A stretch of 21,522 nucleotides of DNA from a virus (IMGVR_UViG_3300032313_000359:1-21522), one strand, 5' to 3'. Positions 1 through 8,740 are shown, numbered from the stretch's first letter. Notes: generated from the letters alone by a model not told the origin. Program-made: numbers and translations.

Positions 1-3000
1 GGAGATTTAGACCAAATAAAATCAGGTTCGGCAATTGCAAATATTTCACCAAATAGAGGCTTGGTAGTAAATGTACCAACTTCAATAAGTGGTGGTTTAG
101 CAGTTAATGGTAATTCAAATATAACTGGTTCAGTTGTAATAACACAAAACTTAAATGTAGGTGGTAGAATTACATCAACTGAATTACATACAACATTTAT
201 TTCATCATCAGTAATATTTGCATCTGGTTCAAATAAATTTGGAGATAATGTTGTTGATAGACAAGAAATAACTGGTAGCTTATCCGTTAGTGGTAGTATA
301 GGAATTACTGGAAATACACTACCAACCGATGATACTACAAATGAAGTACTTGTTATAAATTTAGCAACAGGTAGAATTGGTAGAAGATTTGCAGCAGCAA
401 CTTCTGGTACATCGGGAACATCTGGTTCTTCTGGAAGTAGTGGTAGTGGTGGTTCTTCTGGTTCATCTGGTAGTGGAGGTAGCTCGGGTACATCTGGAAG
501 TAGTGGTAGTGGTGGTACATCTGGTTCTTCTGGAACTAGGGGTACAAGTGGCTCATCTGGTTCAACGGGTTCTGCTGGAACTTCTGGTAGTGGTGGTTCT
601 TCTGGAACATCTGGTTCTTCTGGAAGTAGTGGTAGCGGAGGAACTTCAGGAACAAGCGGAAGTGGTGGTTCATCTGGTTCTTCTGGAAGCGGAGGAACAT
701 CGGGAACTTCTGGTACGAATGGTTCATCCGGAAGTGGTGGTACATCTGGTTCAAGTGGTAGTGGTGGAAGTAGTGGTAGCGGTGGCACATCAGGAACATC
801 TGGTTCAACGGGTTCGGCTGGTACAACGGGTTCGGCAGGTACAACAGGTTCGGCAGGTACATCTGGTACAACTGGTTCTAGTGGTACTTCTGGATTAACA
901 GGTTCATCTGGTTCTTCTGGTTCGAATGGTTCATCGGGAATAAATGGAACGTCTGGTAGTGGTGGTACAAGTGGTAGTGCTGGTAGTGGTGGTATAAGTG
1001 GAGCTGGTGGTTCATCTGGTACAAGTGGAACGGGTGGTACAAGTGGTACATCAGGAACTTCTGGTTCAACTGGAACTGGAGGTTCATCGGGCTCTTCTGG
1101 TATAGGTGGAGCGGGTGGTACGGGTGGTACATCTGGAAGTGGAGGTACTTCAGGAACTTCTGGAACATCTGGTTCAAGTGGTAGTAGTGGAAGTGGTGGA
1201 AGTAGTGGTTCAACTGGCTCAACCGGTTCAGCTGGAACTGCTGGTTCATCTGGTACTTCTGGTACTTCTGGGTCAACGGGTTCTGCTGGTTCATCCGGTT
1301 CAACGGGAACTTCTGGAAGTGCAGGTACATCTGGTACGACTGGTACTTCTGGAACTGGTGGTACTAGCGGACAGAGTGGTGGAATAAAATATGATTTTTC
1401 AACAACAATAACTGATTCCGATCCTGGTAGTGGTAGAGTTCAATATAATAACGCAACAATTGCATCGGTAACTTTCCTATACATTGATATTTTAGACCAA
1501 AGTGGTAATAACCAATTAGCATGGTTTAATAGTTGGGATGATAGTAATACACCAAATAATAGAGGTACTCTTATACTATCATCAAGAGATAGTGGTACGG
1601 TAAATAACATATTCACAATTACAGGTAACGTAACAAATGCATCTGGATATTTTAAAATACCTGTAACTTATGTTAGTGGTACGATTCCAACTAATAACGC
1701 ACAATTGGTAGTTGGATTTGCACGAACAGGTGATAGTGGTACTTCTGGAACATCTGGCACAACAGGTACAAGCGGTAGTGCTGGTACTTCTGGGTCAGCA
1801 GGAACTTCTGGAACTACGGGTACTTCTGGTTCAGCCGGAACATCTGGGTCTGCTGGAACATCTGGTTCAGCAGGTACATCAGGAACAACAGGAACCTCTG
1901 GAAGTGGAGGTACATCAGGAACAACAGGAACCTCTGGAAGTGGAGGTTCATCAGGAACAACTGGTACATCTGGTAGTGGTGGAACGTCTGGGTCATCTGG
2001 TTCAGCTGGAAGTGGAGGAACTTCTGGAACTAGAGGAACTTCTGGAAGTGGTGGTTCATCTGGAAGTGGGGGCACATCGGGAACTACTGGAAGTGCTGGT
2101 ACATCTGGAAGCGGAGGAACTTCGGGAACTTCTGGTTCGGCTGGTTCATCTGGTAGTGGAGGTACATCCGGTTTATTATCATTAACTGGTACAACTGATA
2201 ATGGTGTAATCACCCTAAATGGAACTGCACCAAACGGAACGGTTGAAAGTAATTTAACTTTCGATGGTACATTATTAACGGTTACTGGTAACGCCACAAT
2301 TACAGGAAATTTAACTGTGAGTGGTACAACAACTACAATTAATACTGAAACAATCCTATTAGCGGATAATATAATAACTCTTAATTCAAACTTCACATCT
2401 GGAGCACCAACTGAAAACGCTGGTATAGAAGTTAGGAGAGGTTCATCATCAACGGTATCATTCTATTGGGATGAAAGTACTGATAGATGGACAGCAGATA
2501 ATACTTTATCAGTAAGTGGTAACGTAGTTCTTAGTGGTACGATAGATACCGGACAAGGAGCAACTGAAGTTTATTTAATGAATCAGAATGTTCGTACAAC
2601 TGATAACGTTCAACATGCAACAATTACAGCAACTAATGGTGTTAGTGTAACCGGAGGAAACCTTTCAGTAAGTGCTGGTAATATAACTATAAGTGGTACA
2701 ATTGATACTGGACAGGGAGCAACTGAAGTTTATTTAATGAATCAGAATGTTCGTACAACCGATGCAGTAACATTCGCAACCGTTAATACTGGGCAAGGGG
2801 CTAACGAATTATACGCAATGGACCAAAACGTAAGAACTACGGATGGTGTAACATTTGCAACCGTTAATACTGGACAAGGTGCTAACGAACTTTATGCGAT
2901 GGACCAAAACGTAAGAACTACGGATGGTGTAACATTTGCTACGGTAAATACTGGACAAGGTGCTAACGAATTGTACGCAATGAATCAAAATGTTCGTACA

Positions 3001-6000
3001 ACTGATAGTGTAACTTTTGCAAATATATCATCGACTGGATATGTTGATGGACAATTTAATAGTGGATTTAGATTAAGAAATGCAGCAAACACAGCAAATA
3101 TTGGTGGATTTACTCGTAGAGGATTATGGGAAGGTAATGCAAATATAGACCCAGCACTATGGGCCGAAACTGGATATGGTCTTTATTTTTATACTAATGG
3201 AAGTGCTACTATAAAAAGTTATATAGATACAAATGGTACAGTATTTGCACTAAACGATTTCAGAGCACCAATATTTTATGATTCCGATAACACTGGATAT
3301 TATATAAATGGAGCAAGTAATTCAAATCTAAATACATTACAAGCATATTCATATCAAGGTAATTCAAACGTAGCTGGTACTGGTAATGCATCATATCATC
3401 CTTCTGGTATTTATTCAACTGGTACAAACTGGTTGTATGGTACAATGTATCTGAATGTAAATTCAATAAATGATGCAGCTGATATTAGATTATATAATTC
3501 ATCATATCATTTCAGAGCAAGATACACCGCAGGTTCTGATATATATCATGCATCTCTTAATTGGTATGGTTTACAATTGGGTAATAATGGAGATAACTTT
3601 ATTATAGCAGGTAGAACAAACGTTGGTGGTAGATTACGATTCTATGTAAATAATACATCGGATTTTACATCAATCAACGGAACGGAGGGTATGCGTTTGG
3701 ATAATGATGGTAGACTATATTCTTATGTAGATACTCGTTCACCATTATTCTACGATAACAATAACACTGGGTATTATGGAGATTTTGCATCAACATCTCG
3801 TTTCAATACAACGATAACTGATACAACATATTTTGGTTCGGATACAAATAAAGGATATGCACAGGGATATGGTACTTACTCATCTGCATTATTTAGGATT
3901 GCATATATGTCATTTGATTGGAATGCAAACTATAACACTTATTCTAATCATGGTATAGCATCTACTGATTTAAACGGTAGTTTTAGTGATTCAATGAGTA
4001 TTAACTCATTCAATGATATTGTTTTAAGAGTAGACTCAAACGATAATAACAATAATTCGTATGTTCGTTTTATGGATAATACCACTGGAAATAACCAATT
4101 TGCATATATTGGTAGAGAAAGTGGAAATTCGATTGCATATTTTGATAATAGAGTATATGGTGCAATATTTTACGATTCCAATGATAGTGGATATTACATA
4201 GACCCTAACTCAACATCAATGACCGCCCTAAGAATGAGAGGTGGTGCATTATTTGGACCAAATAACACTTGGGGAGCATATCTTTTAGTTGGTGGTGATG
4301 GTAGAAACGGATATATTGATAGTGCGTTTGCATCGGTAGCAACTACAAATGGTAACTTACACTTAGATGCAGGTAGTGGATATGGATTGTATCTAAACCA
4401 CTATGATGGTAGTGTAATATACTTTGGTGCTGGTAATAATAGTAACTGGGGTGAATTTAGTGGTGGTATTTTCTACGCATATAATCAGATGCGTTCACCA
4501 ATATTCTATGATTATAACGATACTGGATATTATGTAGACCCTAATGCTACTTCAAACATCCGTTATCTTAAAATGAATACAACGGGGACTTCATCGGCAA
4601 CCAGAGCACTTACAATTAAGCAAGATGGTTTTGGTGAGTACAACTATGGTTCATACCCTGGAGCTTGGACATCCGCATTACAAATCCAAAACAATGATAA
4701 TACCAAAATGATTTGGATATCACCATTGGATAGTTCAAACTGGGCAAACTTTAGAGTAAATGGTTCAACCGCTGGATTACACTTTAATATGGGTGGTGGT
4801 ATAAACGCAAGTGGTACTACAACTTGGGAAATTTATAGTTCTTATGTTTATAGTGGATATCCTATATATGGTACTATATTCTATGATGCTAACAATAGTG
4901 CATATTATGTAGACCCTAATGGATATAGTGAATTTGGTAATAGTGGTCTTGTTGCAACATTTACAAAATTAGGAACAGGTCCTAATAGTAGAGCAATTCA
5001 ATTTGCAAACAATCAGGGTGATAACTCTTGGGGTATTGTTGCTGAATTTAGAGTTAATGGTTCTCCTGGTACGGATAGACCTTCGATATTATTCTCTAAC
5101 GGATTTGATAGTCAAACATGGTCTTGTGGATATGGATATGCAGATTCTGGATACTTTAGAGTTAATTATGACCACGGACACAGAAATGGTTCATGGGGTT
5201 CAACCGCTTTTTATATTGATAGAGGTAGTAACTCATACTCAAATGGTTCATCTCGTGCACCAATTTTTTATGATTTAAACAATACTGCATTCTTTTGTGA
5301 CCCTGCTGGCCGCTCTCGTTTATCAACAATCGATTATGGAGATGGTAGTTATTATTGGAGAGGTGGTAGTTGGGGATGGAGACATCAAACTCCTTCTGGA
5401 TATATTGAATTTGGACCTGCAAATACATCACATGCTCACATTTATACTGATAGAAGTAACTTCTATTTCAACGTATATGAAATGTACCTTAATGGGTATA
5501 GAGTAGCAATGTACAACTATTGGGTTGGAAATATGTACTTAGGAAGTGGTGGTGATTTTTACGCAACTATTTTCTATGATACAAATAATACTGGATATTA
5601 TTGTGACCCTGCTTCAACAAACCGATTAAATTTTGTAAACGCTAATAACATTTACATCAACGCTGGTCACATGTTATATAGTGACAGTGGTGGTTGGACA
5701 GGTGAATATAATAAAATACAATGGCATAGTTCCCACATGTATTTCCAAAAAATGCAAGAGGGATATTGGATATTCAGAAGACCTTCTGGTTCAGAACCGC
5801 ATCAATTTGCAGTAGATGGTAACCATTACACTGCTTATTTAGGTTGGTTATCTAACTGGGCTAACCAAAACGTTAGAACTGATGCCGGACCTACATTCCA
5901 AGAGGTTTATGTAAACGGATGGTTTAGAAATAATACATCTGGGCATGGTTTATATAACCAAAATAGAGGTATGCACTGGTATTCTAATAACGGATATTGG

Positions 6001-7425
6001 AAATCAGCTGGTGGTGGATATGGATATGGTGGAGTTGTAATGTACAATAACTACGAATCTGATTTAAGAGGATACTCTGGATACTGGGATGGTAGTGGAT
6101 TTGGTATGTTGAATAGTTCTGGTAACTGGCAGATTCGTATTGAATATGGTAACGCTCACATGGAGTTGTATCGTATTACATATATGAACGATGCTAGAGC
6201 ATACATTTATTATGATAGAAATGATACCGGTTACTATATGGACCCGAATGCTCGTTCTCAATGGTTGGGATTAGAAGATAGAGGTAAAGGTAACATATCA
6301 ATCACAGGTAAATCAAACTGGAGAAGACCGCAAGATTATACTGGAGATAGAAACTATTGGACAGGTGCAATGGGTTGGGGTACTACGGACTTCAACTGGG
6401 TAATGGATTGGGGTGGTGGTGATATTGATACTTGGTCAAATCCGGCTAACCAACCTCCTGGCACTTCGCATTGGGTGGGTGTTCAATCATATCACTATGT
6501 AAACTCTTATAATAGTGGATATGGATGGCAATTAGTTGGTGGACCTGTTGATAGATTATGGTTTAGAAACTCTTGGTCTGGTAATACTGGTTGGAAAGCA
6601 CAAATTGACTCTAATAACAGAGCAGAATATTGTTTACCAACATACGATTTTACTACAACATCAAGATTATACTTCTTATACAATAGAGGATATTATGCTA
6701 CACAAACCGATTCGGCAATGTGTCAACCATACTCTACTGGTAATAACGGAGCATTCATGTCATTCCATAAATCTGGATACTACGCTATTAACTTAGGTTT
6801 GGATGGTGATAACCTTATACGTTGGGGTGGTTGGTCTTCAAGATGGCAGAGATATTATTTGAACGATGATACATTGGGTACTCCTTATGTACTCCGTTCA
6901 AACTTTGATAACTATGGTGGTGGTGGTGTTTGGGTATCTGATGATGGTGACCTTTGTGATTTGAACGATGGCTATTTAGCATTAAGAGCTTCGTATGGTT
7001 TGAGAATTCACACTGGTAATAGAGGTGGTGGTGCTACAATTGCATTAAGATATGATGGACAGATTATAGCATCAAACAACATCATTGCGTATGGTTCTCC
7101 TTCGGATAGACGATTAAAAGATAATGTAATACCTTTAGAAAATTCATTAGAAAAAATAATGAAAATGAGAGGGGTTGAGTTTGATTGGAGAGAAGGTACT
7201 GATGAATACGAAACAACAGGATTAAGACATGATATTGGATTTATCGCTCAAGAAGTTGAAGATATAGTTCCTGATTTGGTTAGGGAGGGTGCTGATGGAT
7301 ATTTGGCAATTAGAGATAGAGGTATTCCAGCATTACTATTGGAAGCTATTAAAGAACTGAAAAATGAATTAGATGAAACTAAAAAAGAATTAAAAAATTT
7401 AAAAGAAAAAATAGGTTTTGAGTAA
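1..7425 (+). CDS. Giant tail fibre / adhesin with collagen-like blocks and S74 self-cleaving chaperone (5' partial)
   Basis: The frame is open from base 1, so the gene begins upstream of the window; 2474 codons are visible. Order in visible residues: an N-terminal beta-rich segment; Gly-X-Y block 1 (about 136-459); a globular insert (about 460-576); Gly-X-Y block 2 (about 577-723); a segment of the GNLTVSGTTTTINTET type common in phage fibres; repeats with QNVRTTD (about 850-1010); a long Asn/Tyr/Gly-rich shaft with eight IFYDxNxTGYY motifs; and from residue 2368 SDRRLKDN, the start of an intramolecular chaperone (Peptidase S74). In that family cleavage occurs just before the Ser, using a Ser/Lys dyad, and the C-terminal part is released after trimerisation. 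The protein ends in a Lys/Glu-rich coiled coil (LLEAIKELKNELDETKKELK). Its likely role is host recognition at the tail tip. It is followed after 36 bases by a small unknown gene. The domain calls are strong; the receptor is unknown. Confidence 0.93.
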   Translation, partial: GDLDQIKSGSAIANISPNRGLVVNVPTSISGGLAVNGNSNITGSVVITQNLNVGGRITSTELHTTFISSSVIFASGSNKFGDNVVDRQEITGSLSVSGSIGITGNTLPTDDTTNEVLVINLATGRIGRRFAAATSGTSGTSGSSGSSGSGGSSGSSGSGGSSGTSGSSGSGGTSGSSGTRGTSGSSGSTGSAGTSGSGGSSGTSGSSGSSGSGGTSGTSGSGGSSGSSGSGGTSGTSGTNGSSGSGGTSGSSGSGGSSGSGGTSGTSGSTGSAGTTGSAGTTGSAGTSGTTGSSGTSGLTGSSGSSGSNGSSGINGTSGSGGTSGSAGSGGISGAGGSSGTSGTGGTSGTSGTSGSTGTGGSSGSSGIGGAGGTGGTSGSGGTSGTSGTSGSSGSSGSGGSSGSTGSTGSAGTAGSSGTSGTSGSTGSAGSSGSTGTSGSAGTSGTTGTSGTGGTSGQSGGIKYDFSTTITDSDPGSGRVQYNNATIASVTFLYIDILDQSGNNQLAWFNSWDDSNTPNNRGTLILSSRDSGTVNNIFTITGNVTNASGYFKIPVTYVSGTIPTNNAQLVVGFARTGDSGTSGTSGTTGTSGSAGTSGSAGTSGTTGTSGSAGTSGSAGTSGSAGTSGTTGTSGSGGTSGTTGTSGSGGSSGTTGTSGSGGTSGSSGSAGSGGTSGTRGTSGSGGSSGSGGTSGTTGSAGTSGSGGTSGTSGSAGSSGSGGTSGLLSLTGTTDNGVITLNGTAPNGTVESNLTFDGTLLTVTGNATITGNLTVSGTTTTINTETILLADNIITLNSNFTSGAPTENAGIEVRRGSSSTVSFYWDESTDRWTADNTLSVSGNVVLSGTIDTGQGATEVYLMNQNVRTTDNVQHATITATNGVSVTGGNLSVSAGNITISGTIDTGQGATEVYLMNQNVRTTDAVTFATVNTGQGANELYAMDQNVRTTDGVTFATVNTGQGANELYAMDQNVRTTDGVTFATVNTGQGANELYAMNQNVRTTDSVTFANISSTGYVDGQFNSGFRLRNAANTANIGGFTRRGLWEGNANIDPALWAETGYGLYFYTNGSATIKSYIDTNGTVFALNDFRAPIFYDSDNTGYYINGASNSNLNTLQAYSYQGNSNVAGTGNASYHPSGIYSTGTNWLYGTMYLNVNSINDAADIRLYNSSYHFRARYTAGSDIYHASLNWYGLQLGNNGDNFIIAGRTNVGGRLRFYVNNTSDFTSINGTEGMRLDNDGRLYSYVDTRSPLFYDNNNTGYYGDFASTSRFNTTITDTTYFGSDTNKGYAQGYGTYSSALFRIAYMSFDWNANYNTYSNHGIASTDLNGSFSDSMSINSFNDIVLRVDSNDNNNNSYVRFMDNTTGNNQFAYIGRESGNSIAYFDNRVYGAIFYDSNDSGYYIDPNSTSMTALRMRGGALFGPNNTWGAYLLVGGDGRNGYIDSAFASVATTNGNLHLDAGSGYGLYLNHYDGSVIYFGAGNNSNWGEFSGGIFYAYNQMRSPIFYDYNDTGYYVDPNATSNIRYLKMNTTGTSSATRALTIKQDGFGEYNYGSYPGAWTSALQIQNNDNTKMIWISPLDSSNWANFRVNGSTAGLHFNMGGGINASGTTTWEIYSSYVYSGYPIYGTIFYDANNSAYYVDPNGYSEFGNSGLVATFTKLGTGPNSRAIQFANNQGDNSWGIVAEFRVNGSPGTDRPSILFSNGFDSQTWSCGYGYADSGYFRVNYDHGHRNGSWGSTAFYIDRGSNSYSNGSSRAPIFYDLNNTAFFCDPAGRSRLSTIDYGDGSYYWRGGSWGWRHQTPSGYIEFGPANTSHAHIYTDRSNFYFNVYEMYLNGYRVAMYNYWVGNMYLGSGGDFYATIFYDTNNTGYYCDPASTNRLNFVNANNIYINAGHMLYSDSGGWTGEYNKIQWHSSHMYFQKMQEGYWIFRRPSGSEPHQFAVDGNHYTAYLGWLSNWANQNVRTDAGPTFQEVYVNGWFRNNTSGHGLYNQNRGMHWYSNNGYWKSAGGGYGYGGVVMYNNYESDLRGYSGYWDGSGFGMLNSSGNWQIRIEYGNAHMELYRITYMNDARAYIYYDRNDTGYYMDPNARSQWLGLEDRGKGNISITGKSNWRRPQDYTGDRNYWTGAMGWGTTDFNWVMDWGGGDIDTWSNPANQPPGTSHWVGVQSYHYVNSYNSGYGWQLVGGPVDRLWFRNSWSGNTGWKAQIDSNNRAEYCLPTYDFTTTSRLYFLYNRGYYATQTDSAMCQPYSTGNNGAFMSFHKSGYYAINLGLDGDNLIRWGGWSSRWQRYYLNDDTLGTPYVLRSNFDNYGGGGVWVSDDGDLCDLNDGYLALRASYGLRIHTGNRGGGATIALRYDGQIIASNNIIAYGSPSDRRLKDNVIPLENSLEKIMKMRGVEFDWREGTDEYETTGLRHDIGFIAQEVEDIVPDLVREGADGYLAIRDRGIPALLLEAIKELKNELDETKKELKNLKEKIGFE
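406..1377 (+). repeat. Collagen-like Gly-X-Y block 1 in the fibre gene
   Basis: This stretch encodes 108 uninterrupted Gly-X-Y triplets made almost only of Gly, Ser, Thr and Ala (GTS, GSS, GSG, GSA, GTT). Rare Asn, Ile, Leu, Arg and Gln occur, and there is no proline. Synonymous codons (tct, tca, tcg, agt, agc) are mixed, so the protein repeat is nearly perfect while the DNA repeat is scrambled. It probably forms a flexible or triple-helical stalk in a trimeric fibre. Confidence 0.95.
1729..2169 (+). repeat. Collagen-like Gly-X-Y block 2 in the fibre gene
   Basis: A second run of 49 Gly-X-Y triplets has the same Ser/Thr/Ala/Gly composition. It is separated from block 1 by a globular insert of about 117 residues (1378-1728) with beta-strand character. 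A near-identical 25-base unit (ggaacaacaggaacctctgg and flanks) repeats around 1881-1947, which shows recent local duplication. Confidence 0.94.
2548..3030 (+). repeat. 27-residue (81-bp) QNVRTTD repeats in the fibre gene
   Basis: Five copies of a unit reading TGQGA(T/N)E(V/L)Y(L/A)M(N/D)QNVRTTD begin at 2548, 2707, 2788, 2869 and 2950. The last four are in exact 81-base tandem. Copies at 2548 and 2707 are almost identical in DNA, as are those at 2788 and 2869, so these are recent duplications. A diverged copy (NQNVRTDAGPTF) lies near 5863. Confidence 0.9.
3271..6246 (+). repeat. Eight spaced IFYDxNxTGYYxDP shaft repeats in the fibre gene
   Basis: The motif (R/G)(S/A)(P/T)IFYD-x-N-(D/N)-T-G-Y-Y-x-D-P begins at 3271, 3745, 4165, 4501, 4876, 5263, 5569 and 6205. 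Spacing is 102-212 residues. Each copy closes a module rich in Asn, Tyr, Trp and Gly. The same motif is known from long tail fibres of T4-like phages. The array probably forms a stacked-module shaft ahead of the S74 domain. Confidence 0.85.
7102..7425 (+). other. S74 intramolecular chaperone region of the fibre protein
   Basis: The region opens with SDRRLKDN at visible residue 2368, the hallmark of Peptidase S74 domains. The conserved Ser (codon at 7102) and the Lys of RLK are the family's catalytic dyad. It continues through GFIAQEVEDIVPDLV and ALLLEAIKEL, typical of the helical chaperone, and ends in a coiled coil. The mature fibre would end at about residue 2367 of the visible part, and this roughly 107-residue piece would be released. 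Confidence 0.9.
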
Positions 7426-7434
7426 AAATCTATA

Positions 7435-7442
7435 TATTTATA
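7435..7442 (+). promoter_or_regulatory. TATTTATA motif, candidate phage promoter
   Basis: An exact TATTTATA lies in the 36-base gap after the fibre gene, ending 19 bases before the ATG at 7462. It matches the motif in the other gene-leading gaps. No -33 or -35 element is evident. Confidence 0.55.
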
Positions 7443-7461
7443 TATATAAAAGAAAACAATT

Positions 7462-7887
7462 ATGGCAATTAAAATAGCAGCACAAATAGGAACATCGCAA
7501 GGTATAACCGATGAAGCTTATGTAAGAATATATCGCTATGTGGTGGATAGAAATAAAGGTGCATTGGAATTATATGTGAGTGTTTTTAAAGATGAAGAAA
7601 CGGCACGATTATTAGAAACAAACATTTCCAATCGTATGGGTGCACCTATTCAAGAAAGATTTCTTGCAAAAGTAGATGCAATACCACATTGGCATTCAAT
7701 AGAAATGTCTAGAATTGAGGAAGAAGTTATTGATGGTAGAGTATATCAAAAAAAAGTTCCTGATTTTAGTTCATTAGAAGGAGATAATATATTCGCAAAA
7801 GCATATCCTTTGTTAAAAGCAAAGATAGCAGCAGATTTAATAGAAAGAAACGTAATCCAATCAGCAACAGTATTACAAGACGTATAA
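7462..7887 (+). CDS. Hypothetical protein, 141 aa, downstream of the tail fibre
   Basis: I do not recognise the family. The protein is soluble-looking, mixed alpha/beta, with no signal peptide or membrane segment. It starts MAIKIAAQIGTSQGITDEAYVRIYRYVVDR; an early beta-rich part is followed by a middle section with acidic EEVIDGRVYQKKVPDF, and a helical C-terminal end (AYPLLKAKIAADLIERN). The ATG is preceded by A-rich sequence (agaaaacaatt), usual for Bacteroidetes-type genes. It lies between fibre and sheath genes and has its own TATTTATA motif, so it is probably expressed late. A virion component or fibre accessory protein is an inference from position only. Confidence 0.8.
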   Translation: MAIKIAAQIGTSQGITDEAYVRIYRYVVDRNKGALELYVSVFKDEETARLLETNISNRMGAPIQERFLAKVDAIPHWHSIEMSRIEEEVIDGRVYQKKVPDFSSLEGDNIFAKAYPLLKAKIAADLIERNVIQSATVLQDV

Positions 7888-7898
7888 AACAAAATAAA

Positions 7899-8186
7899 AT
7901 GACAACACATATAGAAGATAAAATTATATTTGGAAAAACAATTAATACTGTTTTTACTAATTTATTAAGATACGATTTAGAATACGATGATTGTGTACTT
8001 AGATATGAATTAAAGTATCGAAATCCTAATAGAGAATCAGTAGCAATTCCAGATGTTATTATAACAAATGGAGAATGGAAAGTTCCTGAAACGGTATTAA
8101 ATGCATGGAGTGGTAGTAATTATTTTTTAGCAGAGAAATTATGTGAAGATTTTAATTTTACAGTAATAAGACATGATAATAGTTAA
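7899..8186 (+). CDS. Hypothetical protein, 95 aa
   Basis: No family is recognised. The protein is acidic and soluble, with alternating polar and hydrophobic stretches (DDCVLRYELKYRNP, IPDVIITNGEWKVP) that suggest beta strands, then a helical end (VLNAWSGSNYFLAEKLCEDF). It starts 11 bases after the previous stop without a separate promoter motif, so it is probably cotranscribed with the 141-aa gene. The ATG follows an A-rich leader (aaaacaaaataaa). Function is unknown; the late structural context is the only clue. Confidence 0.75.
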   Translation: MTTHIEDKIIFGKTINTVFTNLLRYDLEYDDCVLRYELKYRNPNRESVAIPDVIITNGEWKVPETVLNAWSGSNYFLAEKLCEDFNFTVIRHDNS

Positions 8187-8200
8187 TTTATAATTTAATA

Positions 8201-8208
8201 TATTTATA
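8201..8208 (+). promoter_or_regulatory. TATTTATA motif, candidate phage promoter
   Basis: An exact copy lies in the 37-base gap before the gene at 8224, ending 15 bases before its ATG. The surrounding sequence is almost wholly A and T. Confidence 0.55.
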
Positions 8209-8223
8209 CTAAACAATAACAAA

Positions 8224-8613
8224 ATGGCAATTAATTATACTTGGAAAATAACATCCTTAAAAAAAGCAAATAATAACGATTTAGAAAATGTTATTATTGG
8301 AACAAGATGGGAATGCGTTGGTACAGATGATTCTGATGGAGTATCTGGTACATTTGTGGGAGCAACCCCATTTTCATTAAATTCGGTAAATCCTGATAAC
8401 TTTATAGAGTATTCATCTTTAACCGAAACTGAAGTTTTAGGTTGGATTAAAAATCACGTTAGTGGTTCTACCCCAACAAACTATTGGCCTCATATTAGTG
8501 AAAGAATCGAAAAAGCAATTGAAGCTAGTAGAGGAGTTGTTCAAGATGTAAACGAAATAGATTTACCTTGGTCACCTACATCTGGTTCTAATTCTGGTTC
8601 AATAGCACGTTAA
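8224..8613 (+). CDS. Small uncharacterised phage structural-type protein, 129 aa
   Basis: The N-terminus MAINYTWKITSLKKANNNDLENVIIGTRWECVG followed by a GTFVGATPFSL turn, then FIEYSSLTETEVLGWIKNHV, resembles from memory a family of short, uncharacterised proteins found near structural genes in T4-like cyanophages. It looks beta-rich, with an amphipathic helix (ERIEKAIEASR) and a Ser/Gly-rich tail. There is no signal peptide or membrane segment. It has its own TATTTATA motif and is followed by a strong hairpin, so it seems to be a monocistronic unit just ahead of the sheath gene. The family match could not be checked; function is unknown. Confidence 0.75.
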   Translation: MAINYTWKITSLKKANNNDLENVIIGTRWECVGTDDSDGVSGTFVGATPFSLNSVNPDNFIEYSSLTETEVLGWIKNHVSGSTPTNYWPHISERIEKAIEASRGVVQDVNEIDLPWSPTSGSNSGSIAR

Positions 8614-8636
8614 TAATATAAAAAATGGTATAGTTT

Positions 8637-8672
8637 AAATATCCAAAGCATTATATTATGTTTTGGATATTT
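8637..8672 (+). terminator. 15-bp hairpin, probable terminator before the sheath gene
   Basis: AAATATCCAAAGCAT pairs with ATGTTTTGGATATTT (one G.U pair) around a 6-base loop, TATATT. It is followed by a T-rich stretch (tctttatattta). It lies between the 129-aa gene and the sheath promoter motif, fitting an intrinsic terminator that insulates sheath transcription. Confidence 0.75.
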
Positions 8673-8678
8673 TCTTTA

Positions 8679-8686
8679 TATTTATA
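8679..8686 (+). promoter_or_regulatory. TATTTATA motif before the sheath gene
   Basis: An exact copy sits just after the 15-bp hairpin. It ends 54 bases before the sheath ATG, the longest leader in the window. Confidence 0.55.
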
Positions 8687-8707
8687 TCTGTATTTCACAA
8701 CTAGCAA

Positions 8708-8721
8708 ATACAAACTTAAAA
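8708..8721 (+). repeat. 14-base leader repeat ATACAAACTTAAAA, copy 1
   Basis: The sequence ATACAAACTTAAAA is identical at 11718-11731, in the leader of the gp26-like gene. Both copies lie between a TATTTATA motif and the start codon, so both would be in the 5' untranslated RNA. Confidence 0.6.
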
Positions 8722-8729
8722 CACAAATT

Positions 8730-8733
8730 GGAG
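8730..8733 (+). promoter_or_regulatory. Shine-Dalgarno-like GGAG before the sheath ATG
   Basis: GGAG is followed by 7 bases (aaataaa) and then the ATG at 8741. Most other starts in the window have only A-rich leaders, so this G-rich site stands out. It supports the chosen start of the sheath gene. Confidence 0.5.
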
Positions 8734-8740
8734 AAATAAA

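Noticed and set aside
377-2396. Long open frames on the other strand and in other frames across the collagen-like blocks
   Set aside because: They are by-products of low-complexity Gly/Ser/Thr codons: the translations are repetitive (Val/Leu/His or Pro/Val runs) and have no leader or motif upstream.
2707-3030. CRISPR-like array
   Set aside because: The 81-base repeats are in frame, without spacers, and encode a fibre module.
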